The notes below the pieces were generated by a model that was not told the DNA's origin, made no database searches, and saw only the letters and a program-made list of their open reading frames with translations. Shown piece by piece: positions 42,041-52,541 of a stretch of DNA of 64,000 nt; the stretch's first letter is position 1, and each line of letters begins with the position of its first letter. This DNA comes from Undaria pinnatifida (Eukaryota; Sar; Phaeophyceae; Laminariales; Alariaceae): positions 12,898,011-12,962,010 of the forward strand of contig JABAKD010000007.1 in the NCBI GenBank assembly GCA_012845835.1, in the 5' to 3' direction. A program made the position numbers and the translations under genes.

Positions 42041-45000
42041 ACATGCTGCCAATTTGGATGAAAATGTAGGGACCGTGTGTACTTCATGTGGATGCCCCAA
42101 TGACCCTTAGATGTCTATCCAAACCGGTACCGGCGTGCGATGACGGCAATCCTTTTATTCATCTTGTTCGTCGTCCACGGCGGGTTGGAAAAAAATCCCA
42201 CTCTTCCTTTGCTATGAATAGACCAGGCGCATCTCCTATCACATCTGTTCCACTCCCGAGAACTTGCCCAGGAGGTCTAGACTCCGGACGTCGCATCTCA
42301 CCACACCCCAACAGGAGTCAGACTACAGCAGTAGTGGACATAAAGAAAACGCGAGACTCGATACAGAGAGGTCACCACACACAGTGGTCTACTACTTGTG
42401 ATAGGTAAGCAAACCCCCGTTAAATGCGGTTGCCAAACGGCCAATGTGCGAAGCACCTGTTTCATTCCAAAGCGCTTCGGGCATGGCCTCGCTCCAACGC
42501 TGGGCATGGCCTCGCTCGAACACTTGCTTGCGGGGTTCAGAGGCATCCCACGCGAGGTAAAGGGTGCAACACAAAATAATTTCCTGAACTTCTATCATGA
42601 GCATAACTCTATATCTCGCCCGAAAGGTGACCTCGAAGACATTCTTTCGAGCAATCCTGCCAACAGCATTTATTTGCGCAAGTCCTCAAACCGTTATACT
42701 AAAGTCTAGTCTACTAGTGAAACTATCATAATGCTAGCCGATAGTAAACTACTTTCACACGTGAGGGGACCCAATGGCCAGGAGCGTCTTGGCCCAAAAC
42801 CTGTAACTCCTATCGTGGAATGAAACGAATCCATACACAATAACAAAAAAAAGTGGGAGCCCCTCCTCATGAATTGGGTTGAACTGTGTAAAATTGATTG
42901 TATCGTGAAGCCAACCTTCCGCAACCCCGAGGTTGGGCAGGGTAATACATGGTATCAAATACATAAACTATACCTGGTAGAACCAAGCGCACGTGTACCA
43001 GTAACGCTACCGCTCCCCGCTGAGCACGATTTGTCATATTAACGTTCTTCGCACCCATATCCCAGAAAGCGGGCCGTTCTTTCGTACGGGGTCACTTCTT
43101 ACTCGCGAGCTTATCGTGGTAACATGCATACGCATATAGTCTACGAGTGCGCATGCAGCGAAACATGCCTGTTGTTTGTGTGTTCTGTCATGCGGCTGCC
43201 GGTCGTGAAATGGATGTGATGAGGCCTCTACTGCTCCGAAGACGTTTTTGTACTTTCAGCAAACCGCATTGGATGGCGCACGCCCTGCTCCTACCCAGGG
43301 GAGTCACACAGGGGGTGGGTACGGCACAAAGTATGAACATGGTTCTAGGACACCATAGTACTGGTAGGAAGCTAGTAGGACTCGTGCCACCGCAGGGGCT
43401 GCATTTCTTCGGCCAGACGTTTCTGACCGGCTGAGGTCCTGAACCAACTCTAACTAAGTGCGGAAGTAAAACGTACCGGTTATAGTTAGACTATACAATA
43501 TATTGTACCTGGTATTTTGTTGTTTTAGGGCTCGCATTATTGATAGTATTACCAGTAGTATTACAAGCAGTAGTATTACCAGTAGCATTACAAGCGCATA
43601 GAGAAGAAATGTTGGCCTGGTTGCGCGATCGAATGCCTTCGATTTCGGGTGAGATGTTGAGCTCTTCCTGACGTTAGGACTCCGAACCTTCCATTGCACC
43701 CCTCTCCTCGTACTAATACTCCTTCAATTGTTTCTAGTGGAAGGGGCTCCTCCCCCCCCCCCCCCCCAGCCGAGGAAATGTGCAAGGCAACGTGGTTGTT
43801 CGTGTTTCCTTCACGGTTCTGGTTGTTGTCTACGACAGCAGTATTGTTACTCGATGGAGTTCGTACCTAGTCGATGGCCTTATGGAACTACTTTGCTGGC
43901 TGCCGCCCCCTTTGAGCCCCCTGCGTAGACCAAGGTTAGGGTTTGTGTACTGTACGGTCGTACCGTAGGGTAGGTCACCTTTCAGCGACTTAGAGTTTCT
44001 TGTACAAGAGTGGCGATCGATTTCCATGCCTCTAGGTTTCGCGACTAGCACCGCCGGGAAATTGAGTGTTGCTGTGCTGTGTCAATAAAAACACTCCGGC
44101 AGTGAAATTTAACACGAGTTTTTGTTCGTTTAACCGGAGTGTTTGTTTTTTAGTCGCCCCTGTAACTTTGGCAGCACAAGCTGGGGGGAGTATACCAAAA
44201 ATAACACCGATGACTACGAGTAGCGTCGGTCTGTAGCGAGCAATTTAACGGCGAATATAATGCAATTTATAAATCAAAGGTCGGGTGTAAACTTGCAGCG
44301 GTACAAGTCTTTCCTATGCTACTCCATACATGGTAGTCCGGAAACACCCCCTAAGATACCGACTGGTGCGGTGGGAGGTTTCGTGTGGCGCCCCATTTTG
44401 GAGTGGCTCGCGATTTCTCGCGCGAGTGACCCCCTTGCTCATCTGCGACCTTATTATCTCGTGCTGCATGGCTGGCTGACTTTAGCTTGTCACATATGAG
44501 ACCGCCATAAAAGGGGTAGCTGGGGTAGCACCGCTCCAAAAAGTGGCCTACGGAACTTCTGATAATGTGTTGAGATAGAGAGGCACTCGGGCGAGTGTCT
44601 CAAACCCAGTTTTCGAAAAGGGGGTATACCCCCCTTACTAAAGCCATGGCCATGCGCAGTATGTAGGAATTTCGACATTGATCACTCATAGCGTTTCACC
44701 TGAGATGCTCGTACATTGTTGTGTTTCGACAAGTTTTCCACCCGTAAAGTCCCACGATATTGTTATCATCAGTCGTAGGCGGGTTGCGTTTCCCTTGATT
44801 CAAAAAGTAATGTCGTGTATATCGTGCTGTTCGTTTTGGTATGATATGATACACGCAGAAAATCTCGGAGTAGGGAGTCTCTGAAAAGGAAAAAAAAACG
44901 GTTGGTGTGCTGCTACCCTTTCCCACGCTCATCATGTGCTGCAGCGCAGGGAATATCCTCGGCTCGGGATAACCCCCCGGTGTAAAATGCGCGCTAATCG

Positions 45001-45042
45001 CTGCTAGCATCGATCTTGTCGGTCGGTTGGCAGTACCGTACA
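42041..45042. other. Intergenic, small repeats only
   Basis: The segment holds a 22-bp tandem pair (GGGCATGGCCTCGCTC at 42,479 and 42,502), TTACCAGTAGTA-type triplet repeats at 43,545-43,595, a 15-C run at 43,752, and an 11-bp hairpin (AAACACTCCGG at 44,088 and CCGGAGTGTTT at 44,134). Open frames at 42,398-42,709 and 43,147-43,434 show no recognisable domain, and I do not call them as genes. Confidence 0.5.
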
Positions 45043-45425
45043 ATTCTGTATAGCACGCAAGATAGTTATGTAGTCTATTATAGTTTCATGCATATTAATA
45101 TCATATAACACGGCCGTTAAAACGGATTTCAGAGCCGGCCTTGTTCAATACTACAGTAGGCTGACAGGCAGGCACAACACATATGGTAACATCGGGATCA
45201 ATATGCTTGCCGTGACACAAAGTGCCGCGTGAATTATGTATAGCACGCAACATAGTTATGTATTATAGTCTTATGCACATGAATATCGTATAACGCGGCC
45301 GTTAGAACAGATTTCAGAGCCGGTCTTGTTCAATACCTGGTACTACAGTAGGCTGACAAGCAGGCACAACACAGATGGTGGCGTCCGGATCAATATGCTT
45401 GCCGTGACACAAAGTGCCACATGTC
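45043..45425 (+). repeat. ~190-bp tandem duplication
   Basis: Units 45,043-45,234 and 45,235-45,425 share TGTATAGCACGCAA, ACGCGGCCGTTA or ACACGGCCGTTA, TTTCAGAGCCGG, CTACAGTAGGCTGACA and TGCTTGCCGTGACACAAAGT. The second unit has an extra 7 bp that forms TACCTGGTA at 45,334. Confidence 0.9.
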
Positions 45426-45469
45426 GTGTGAGTAAAAGCCTTACATACATTTTTTTTCGCAAATTTCTA

Positions 45470-45622
45470 CCTTCTTTCGGCTCCCGGACAAACCTTGGTC
45501 GCAGGTGTCGTCCCTTCTTCCCCCCGGTTCTTCCATTCATTTTTTCATCAGCAATCCCACTGCTCGTCGAATTTTCATCCAGTGTTGCTAACTCACGCTC
45601 TCGCGTTTCCAGCAAGTCCATT
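45470..45622 (-). mobile_element. SINE-D copy 4 (body only)
   Basis: Plus-strand blocks GCAGGTGTCGTCCCTTCTTC, CCCACTGCTCGTCGAATTTT and CTCACGCTCTCGCG match the other copies; the tRNA head is missing. Confidence 0.7.
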
Positions 45623-45624
45623 TT

Positions 45625-45735
45625 ATAAAAATATTTCAAGGACGTCAGGCGTGAGTTCGACGAACTTCTGGTCAATACTCATCTTTGCAAGCCGCGTTGT
45701 TGGTACTTGTAATATACTATATGTGGGTGATTTTT
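45625..45735 (+). repeat. Repeat C copy
   Basis: Matches the minus strand of 21,722-21,836: AAGGACGTCAGGCGTGAGTT, CGACGAACTTCTGGTCAATA and CATCTTTGCAAGCCGCGTTG. Confidence 0.7.
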
Positions 45736-45898
45736 TTCATAATGGGAGGGGTCATAATGTTTTGTTAAAAAACAAACACATATAGTCTAGTCTATAGACT
45801 ATACGAGTGTATACATATTGTATATAAAATATTTGTGCACAAGAAAATATATTACCTGGCAGAGGCATAAGGCACTTACTTACTTACCCATAAAGTAT

Positions 45899-46415
45899 AA
45901 TTATAAAAATTAAAATACACTCTAGCTGTGAGATCGAATATTTTGTCGAAACTCATCTTTGCAAGCTGTGTGTGATACTCCGATCGCGCGTATTACGGGT
46001 TGTGTCTCCTCATTGAGGATATAGGTCGGCGACTTCCCTTGCAACTACAGCGTAGCTGTCAGGGGCAACAGGGTGATGCTAGGCAGTCTGTGCGCGGAAA
46101 CTATAAGACCCGTTTCTGAGGGGGACAAAATCTGACAGCTGTGGAAGGAAATGCATCAGTTTAGCAAGTGAATCCTGTAAGTCGAATGTCCGGTGAGGGG
46201 AGGGCGGAGGTTTGAAGGGCGTAGGGGCCTGATTTTGATCAAAAGGGGCGGGAGGGGGGGGAGGGGACGGGTGGGGCAGGTCAATTTGTGCGTGGAAACT
46301 ATAAATAATTCTTGTGGGGGAGGGGGGGAATGTGGCGGGGGGGGGAGGGCTTTAGGTCGCATAGATGTAGGGATTTGCTTTACGCGTGGTGTTAGGTCTA
46401 GGCGGTGGTGGTGGT
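45899..46415 (+). mobile_element. G-rich element B, copy 4
   Basis: It has a full head (AATTATAAAAATTAAAATAC to GTAAGTCGAATGTCCGGTGA), then G-tracts with TGCGTGGAAACTATAAATA and ATTTGCTTTACGCGTGGTG islands. It is followed head-to-tail by another head at 46,418. Confidence 0.8.
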
Positions 46416-46417
46416 AT

Positions 46418-46588
46418 TATTATAAAAATTAAAATACACTCCAGCTGTGAGATCGAAGATTTCGTCGAAACTCATCTTTGCAAGCTGTGTGTGATACTCC
46501 GATCGCGCGCATTACGAGTTGTGTGTCCTCATTAAGGATATAGGTCGGCGACTCCCCTTACAGCTACAGTGTAGCTATCAGGGTCAAT
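46418..46588 (+). mobile_element. G-rich element B, head fragment
   Basis: ATTATTATAAAAATTAAAAT followed by the head as far as TACAGTGTAGCTATCAGGGT; then unrelated sequence. It directly abuts copy 4. Confidence 0.8.
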
Positions 46589-47221
46589 GACCCTTTTCGA
46601 AGTTCAGACGTAAAAATTGACCGAACAAACCGACGATTACGGCATTGCCTACATACATTAAAAAAAAAATTCATTAGCTGCTGGGGTGCAGTAAGAGACG
46701 TGTTGATACACTGCAGACACAGGAATTTGTGAGGCAAATGCGGGGCATGACGAAGGCTAGGGTTGCCTCTCAAGCTTCTCCCAAACGTTTGTGTCGATGG
46801 CGCCCGTCGCCTTTTGGCCTGTCTGTGTGTCAACTTGTGTCAATGGGTGCCAAAAGGGCTGACGCACATGCACCTTCAAAAAAAAAGCCCTGCGCATTCT
46901 AGCCTACTGTGTTTAACCCCCTTAGAGCCCCTAAATCCCTCCCTGTACTAACCCCAAGTAATGTTGGCCCCATATACGGGTTTCAAGTTGTGAAGGGGTT
47001 AAGTAAGGCGCGTCGCTCGCCGTTTGCGCTCTCTCCGTCTAGCCTAGAGTATGAGGTCCAGATCTAGTCTTCTGCGAATGTGTGTTTGTTTTTCGTGCTG
47101 CCTGGTACACACGGTAGTGCGTGCATGGACGCAATATACACGAGGGCAACAACGCTATTGTTAATATGGGTACGACAGTCATTGTCGTATTGAAACATGG
47201 GGCTACTTTATATTTTATGTT
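46589..47221. other. Intergenic, no gene seen
   Basis: No recognisable repeat or coding signal. A TGCCTGGTA at 47,099 resembles the TACCWGGTA motif discussed in the findings. Confidence 0.5.
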
Positions 47222-47525
47222 TAGCACACTTCTACTTTCCAGCCTTCGGACAAGCCGTGGCAACAGGTGTCATCCCTTCTTCCCCCCGGTTCTTGCCTTC
47301 AATTTTTATTGCCCGTATGGTTCAACCATCCCACTGCTCGTCGGATTTTCATTGAGTCTTGCTAAATCATGCTCTCGCGGTTTCCGCAAGTCAATTTGTG
47401 CACAAGAAAAAGTCTCCACGAATTTATGCGACTATGCACTAGGGGGGATTCGAAGTCACAAAACTGACCCATACCCGGCTCGAGGATAACCTTATACGTC
47501 TCCGGGACGACGGGACTGTTAATGA
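47222..47525 (-). mobile_element. SINE-D copy 5
   Basis: Body blocks CACTGCTCGTCGGATTTTCA and TTTGTGCACAAGAAAAAGTC; on the minus strand the tRNA-like head has GACTTCGAATCCCC (B box). It lacks the TACCWGG insertion present at the head/body junction of copy 1. Confidence 0.75.
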
Positions 47526-47771
47526 CTACGAGTTATTGTCAGCAACGAACGAAGGACCACAACGTCTTGATTTCGAATCTACTCTTGCTAGATTGGATGA
47601 TCATGGCGTCAATCTCCGGGTCTCTACCCCCCCACGCATATCAATGATTTGCTTCCAAGTACATCATTGGTATGCGGTAGTTCCATTAGTTCCGTCAGGG
47701 CGCTTGTGGTCAAGAAACGTCGATCGGGTTCCATACCTTGGCACTAGCTAGTAAACATAGTGCAAAGAAAA

Positions 47772-47854
47772 GCGACAAGGCTGGAAATCGAAGCCAGGCA
47801 CGTCATGCTCTCGCTGCCCAAGCGGATGGTCTACCTTGCTATCATCTTGGTCGC
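47772..47854 (-). tRNA. tRNA-like sequence, probably a pseudogene or SINE head
   Basis: The minus strand gives an 83-nt sequence starting GCGACCA and ending TTGTCGC, which pair at six of seven positions. There is a CTGG/CCAG T-stem with a TTCGATT loop and a short ATG/CAT D-stem. The anticodon arm does not form a proper five-pair stem with a seven-base loop, so I cannot assign an anticodon. Confidence 0.3.
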
Positions 47855-48263
47855 CCCGCTTCTGATTCTGGGATGAGAAGGTTGTTGATCCATCTGCTAC
47901 TATTTTAATATGAACATCCGTTTTATTGTGAGAATAGAGCGAGTATAATCTGGCGAGGGCAGAGCCCCGGGTAATCACCGCTACCGAAAATCGATTTGAA
48001 ACCACAAATATATAAATTACTTTTTTTTAGTGGTGACGCCGTCTGTTGTGTGGTCGTACACTGCTTGTAATGTACCAGGCACGAAACAACGACTTTCGAC
48101 TATTGAAATGTGGACCTTGAAAGTATCGGGAGCACATTACATTGTAGTCTTGTACATAGCCTTCTACAGGTAGTTTTGTAGCCATGCAGTCAGTCTACCT
48201 GCTACCGACACAGAGATGGTCGGATAGGTTTGTTTCAGCCGAAGGCACAAGAGGTATGGAAGG

Positions 48264-48536
48264 ATGCTCCGACTTAGAAGCGTTTTGCCGACGCGAGGAA
48301 GATTGTCAAAAAAAGTGAGATTCGTTGGGGGTAGGTATATCCATGTATCTGAACGAATCCCCAATATGAAGGAATATGAAAGCGCGTCGTTCTATGGATG
48401 CTACACGACGTTGTGCTCATGGTCAAGATTCGGTCGGAACTTCAAAGTCTATGAGCCGTTAAGAGCTGGGGCAAAGTCGGTCCGCATGGTGTATTTTGCG
48501 ACAGAAAGCGTTATGGGTCGCGTCAGGAAACGGTAA
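48264..48536 (+). CDS. Short ORF, 90 codons, unknown
   Basis: The frame encodes a basic, aromatic protein (KKVRFVGGRYIHVSER, ASFYGCYTTLCSWSRF). There is no domain I recognise, no partner and no splice context. It could be a chance frame. Confidence 0.2.
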   Translation: MLRLRSVLPTRGRLSKKVRFVGGRYIHVSERIPNMKEYESASFYGCYTTLCSWSRFGRNFKVYEPLRAGAKSVRMVYFATESVMGRVRKR

Positions 48537-48948
48537 CGGCCGAGCTGAGTAGCTGCGGTACGATGTACCGCAAGGAGTTGGTGTCAAAAACCGATACGAG
48601 GCTGAGTTGATCAGTCAGCGGCACGGATCGGAGTCCAAAACCTAGTGTATTCTGCCGTACCGCACGGTGGCGCGGAATGGTGGCAGTATACCGCTTTCTG
48701 TCGTCTGCCCATGACTTTTGTTAGTCTATACGGAGCCACCCGACCACGTATGTAGTCTATGGGTTTAGTGGCTCTTACTGCTGTTATTAACATAGTGCTA
48801 TATACTGATAATTAAGTAAGCAATCGTACTCGTACGAGGTATCGTACGGTAGGCACGAACATCATCAGAAATCTTAACGCAGGCTACTACTACTATCACT
48901 AGCGCATGCATTGCCGTTGCATTAGTCGATATATACCGGACTAAATTA

Positions 48949-49022
48949 CAAAAATAAAAATTCACTCCAGCTGTGAAATCGAAGATTTGTCGAAACTCAT
49001 ATTTGCAAGCTGTGTGTAATAG
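48949..49022 (+). mobile_element. G-rich element B, short head fragment
   Basis: AAAAATAAAAATTCACTCCA, then GCTGTGAAATCGAAGA and TTTGCAAGCTGTGTGTAATA. It ends after about 75 bp, just upstream of another copy. Confidence 0.7.
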
Positions 49023-49036
49023 ACCGGACTATTACA

Positions 49037-49875
49037 TTATAATACCAGGTAAAAATTGAAAACACATTCCAGCTATTTACTATGAGATCGAAGATTTTGT
49101 CGAAACTCATCTTTGCAAGCTGTGTGTGATACTCCGATCGCGCGTATTACGAGTTGTGTGTCCTCATTAAGGACATAGGTCGGCGACTCCCCTTGCAACT
49201 ACAGTGTATCTATCAGGGTAAACAGGGTGATGTTAGTCAATCTGTGCGCGGAAACTATAAAACCCGCTTTTGAGGGGGGCAAAATCTGACAGCTGTGGAA
49301 GAAAAGGCATCCGTTTATCAAGTGAATCCTGTGAGTCGAATAACCGGTGAGGGGGGGGCGGAGATTTGAAGGACACGGGGGCGTGGGGGGCTGGGTTTGA
49401 TCAAGAGAGAGCGTGGGGGGGGGGGGGGGGGGGGAGGGGGGGGCAGCTCAATCTGTTCGTGGAAAGTAGAATTCCTTCAAGGGGATAAATCTGACGGTTT
49501 TGGAAAGAAGGCACCGGTTTATCATGTATATCCTGTAAGTCGTACAACCAGCGAGGAGAGGGCCGAGCGTTCGAATGGGTGGGGGGGGGGGGGGGGGGGG
49601 GGCGGGGGGGCGAGAGGAGGTTTTTAAACAGCTTTAGGTCGTATAAATGTAGGGGTTTGCTATACGCGTGGTGCTAGGTCTAAGCGATGGTGCGGGGGGT
49701 GGGGAAGGAGGGGGCGTTGTTGGGGGGGGGGGGGGGGGGGGGGGGATTAAAGCAGCGGTATGGATGGCTCAAGAAAGATAATGATGTGATATCAAGTGCG
49801 TGGAAGTATTTATCACTTTGGCAGATTTCGATGTTAGGTGGGGCGTTTGAGCAAGAGGGAGTGGGGTAAAAAAAG
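49037..49875 (+). mobile_element. G-rich element B, copy 5 (long)
   Basis: The head is preceded by TACCAGGTA. It is followed by G-tracts and the full set of islands: GGATAAATCTGACGGTTTTG, GTAGGGGTTTGCTATACGCG, GATAATGATGTGATATCAAG and GGTGGGGCGTTTGAGCAAGA. The best copy for a consensus. Confidence 0.8.
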
Positions 49876-49924
49876 GACTAGACTATATTACATGATATGT
49901 TATTATTAGAACAGACTATATTTG

Positions 49925-50200
49925 TGAAAAAGATGCGCTTGAGCCATGGGATCGACCAAAAAGAAAAAAAAATAATCAAAGCTCAGCTTTGCAAAGCTGC
50001 GCGTGTGATACTTCGATCGCGCGTGTTGCAGGGGGTGCATACCCTCGTGAAGGATGCAGGTCGGTGACTTTCCTGCTAATGCCAGGGTCAATAGGACTAA
50101 GACGTCAACCTTGTTCTGCGCACGGAAACCGTGTCACCCGCATTGAGGGGGGCGAAACAGGAGATGTGTAGAATGCAGTAGAATGCAGTATGCATGAAAC
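49925..50200 (+). mobile_element. G-rich element B, diverged copy
   Basis: CTTTGCAAAGCTGCGCGTGT, CGATCGCGCGTGTTG, GAAGGATGCAGGTCGGTGAC and CGCACGGAAACCGTG follow the head block order with many differences. This is an older subfamily. Confidence 0.55.
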
Positions 50201-51278
50201 CAACAAGTGTTATGGTGTGAGTTAACTTTTTAAGTGGGCTACTTGGGTCTACCGGGTTCGTACGCAAGTTCTTGCGAACTCCCTGTTAATGTGGCCGGCC
50301 AGCGGAGGTCCAGCCCAGGCCTGATGCCCGGATTGTTAATGATGATGGATCAAGCGGTGAACGTCGATCGTCTTGGATGGCGGGGAGGGCAGCCTGAGTT
50401 CATTAGACGGCTCTCAGGGCACGGAACGACGGCTTTGGTGTCGTATTGAACTGGAAGTGGTTGGAAGAGGACATGCGCATGATATGCGTTGTTTATCGTA
50501 TTCTGCGTTTACTCCCAGCTCAGAAAGGGTAGGCACGTAGTAAGCACCCAAACTGCGATCGCTTCTTCTTGTCTGTTTCATAGCCCTACCTTCGCTGTGA
50601 AGGCCCATAGTAATTTTGCAGTATGACTCTCGATTGAGGAGCTCTGTTACTCGTCTCAAAAAACAACTTCGAGAAATATTGTGAGTTTTAATCCGACAAA
50701 AGAGGCGTCCCATGGACTAGGTAGACCGCAGCGACTAGTCTAATATCTCAAAGCAAGAATGGACTTCCGACAACTGTAGGCTAAGAAAACTCCGTCCTTC
50801 AGGTAATGATGAGCAAAAAAAGGGGTACCCGGTGCCCCAAAAGAGGTACACAGTATCTGTACCTTTTTCGTAGCACGCGTATAAAGCACCGGTGGCTATA
50901 GCTTCGTGGCTTTTCGCGTCGAATGTGTCGGCCGTGCGCCTGCACCCGTGATCGATTATCGTTTATGGTAAGTCAATGAGCAAGCAACATGTATCCAAAA
51001 GTTGGGGTTGGGGCTAGTCCGCCATATAACCGTCGGCCAATGACAGAGCGCAAAACCCACCCCCCCCAAGATCCGGGCGGCCACATTATTAGGTCTTCCG
51101 TTGGAAAAACGTAATTCTAAAGTTTCTCTTTCTTTCGCTGATTTTTTTGTGGGTTAGGGTTAGGCTTGGAATGAATGGCGAAGGTTACCATGTGGCTCAC
51201 AAAAACCAATCAATTAGACTAAGTGTTTTTGTGTTTTGTGCGATTCCTTGCTACTGCTGCAGGGTAAAAAAAGCTGTC
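50201..51278. other. Intergenic upstream of LNR gene
   Basis: No repeat family recognised. GGGTTAGGGTTAGG near 51,151 is two telomere-like units, probably chance. CTACTGCTGCAG at about 51,251-51,262 could be a splice acceptor for an upstream untranslated exon of the LNR gene. Confidence 0.4.
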
Positions 51279-51444
51279 ATGAAGGTCGAACAATCGCCTC
51301 GCTGTCTCGGCTACTCGATGGTGGTATCGATGATGATCGTGCTCCTTTCGGGGGAGTTACTGGCCAGCAGCAACGAAGCCGGCTGCAACGAGGTCTGGCT
51401 CGCCGACGGCTGGTGCGACAACATAAACAACCACGAGGGTTGCG
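51279..51444 (+). CDS. Exon 1 of secreted LNR-domain protein: signal peptide and first LNR half
   Basis: ATG at 51,279 opens MKVEQSPRCLGYSMVV, then MMIVLLSGELLASSNEA, a credible signal peptide. The frame continues upstream to 51,147, but this Met places the hydrophobic core correctly. The exon then encodes CNEVWLADGWCDNINNHEGC, the first half of an LNR. The donor is TTGCG/GTGAGT with GT at 51,445. It ends in phase 1, inside the glycine that starts the second LNR half. Splitting LNRs at this glycine recurs at the exon 2/3 boundary. The LNR binds calcium and usually lies in secreted or surface proteins. Function is unknown. Confidence 0.65.
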
Positions 51445-51910
51445 GTGAGTCTCGTCCGCCCCCACTATGTGTATAGACGATAAAAAAAAAACATCACACG
51501 ACGGTGCGAGATCGAGGATTCCGTCGAGGCTCACGCCAGTGAGTAGTTTTTCGAGCTGGGACGAGGTAGCACATTTTGGCCGAAAAGTAGAGTTTAATGA
51601 CGGCACTCGTTCACCCATAAATGGTGGAAATGTCGCGATCTTGTTATGCAACATTAGATTATTTTCTTTGAACGACTTGGCCAACATGGAGTTGTCGTCA
51701 TCAGGTGTTGCACGAAGAGGTTAGTCAACGACCGTGCTGCGGTAGCTGAGGTATCACTTTGTGTCAAAAGCGTTCGGCTTTATCTGAAAGACGGGGCTCG
51801 GGACCCAACCCATCAAACATCATCGTCGGAAATTCGTCATTTTTCTGCACCCGGTACTATACTGTGTATGTATGTACGCATGGCGTGTCGCGAGGTTCTC
51901 CGGCATGAAG

Positions 51911-52035
51911 GGTACGAAGACTGCGATTGTGGCGAAGGGAGTTGTGTCGGTATCACCGGCATCGCCGCTTGCGGCTTCAACAACACCCTACGACTGCAGC
52001 GACCCTCTCCAAGGCTGACCATAATCTTGCCCTCC
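51911..52035 (+). pseudogene. Decayed duplicate of LNR exon 2
   Basis: The translation GYEDCDCGEGSCVGITGIAA and CGF parallels exon 2 (GYDHGDCCQESC, then CG). DNA similarity extends into the flanking intron (GCGAGGTTCTCCGGCATGAAG against GCGATGTTCTCTGCCATCCAG). The cysteine pattern is altered (CDCGEGSC instead of DCCQESC). The second half loses the exon 2 reading and has its own 27-bp duplication (AAGGCTGACC and GAGGCTGACC). It may be a dead or alternative exon; dead is more likely. Confidence 0.6.
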
Positions 52036-52184
52036 CCGAGGCTGACCCTGATCTTTACCCAAGCATTGTCGCACGGCCAACATGGCCAACGTGAAAACAT
52101 TTTAGCAAAAACATTACTACAAAACACCTTGTAAGGTGCAGGCGCAAGTTTTCATAATAACTTGCGATGTTCTCTGCCATCCAG

Positions 52185-52376
52185 GATATGACCACGGCGA
52201 TTGTTGCCAAGAGAGTTGCGTCGACACCGACATTGCCGTGTGCGGAGTCGAGGCACCCTACGACTGCATCGACCCCGACTACGCTGACCCCGAGGTCAGC
52301 TACTCGTTCTCGTTTGAACAGTACGGCCCAGTCGGCGACGGCAACTGTGACTCGGACTTCAACTTCAAGCAATACG
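52185..52376 (+). CDS. Exon 2 of LNR protein
   Basis: The acceptor CATCCAG precedes GATATGACCACGGCGATTG. Joined in phase 1 it completes the first LNR with GYDHGDCCQESC. The exon runs through VDTDIAVCGVEAPYDCIDP to YGPVGDGNCDSDFNFKQY, the first half of a second LNR. The donor is ATACG/GTAGGT with GT at 52,377. The 192-nt length keeps phase 1. The second LNR has Tyr in FKQY where the family has a cysteine (NNEEC) and lacks the first cysteine, so it is atypical or decaying. Confidence 0.65.
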
Positions 52377-52458
52377 GTAGGTTTCACGGCCCATCTGTCA
52401 CATATATCTATCTATTGATTGAAAACGATCTAGACCGTGTAGAGTAGAGCACCACCCG

Positions 52459-52541
52459 CATTTTCTGTTTGATCACTACGGTCAAGTCGGCGACAGCAAC
52501 TGTGACTCATACTTCACCTTCGAGGAATACTGTATTTTTCA
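52459..52541 (+). pseudogene. Partial duplicate of the end of exon 2
   Basis: GATCACTACGGTCAAGTCGG, then CGACAGCAACTGTGACTCAT copies 52,316-52,395 with scattered changes, reading YGQVGDSNCDSYFTFEEYC. The donor site is not preserved, so it cannot act as the original exon does. Confidence 0.65.

Noticed and set aside
42398-43434. Possible host genes at 42,398-42,709 and 43,147-43,434
   Set aside because: Starts with ATG but no domain, splice context or conservation evidence; length is within chance expectation.
47772-47854. Functional tRNA gene
   Set aside because: The T-arm and acceptor are plausible but the anticodon arm does not fold normally, so it is reported only as tRNA-like.
51151-51165. 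Telomere-like GGGTTAGGGTTAGG
   Set aside because: Only two units, easily chance; no array or subtelomeric structure.
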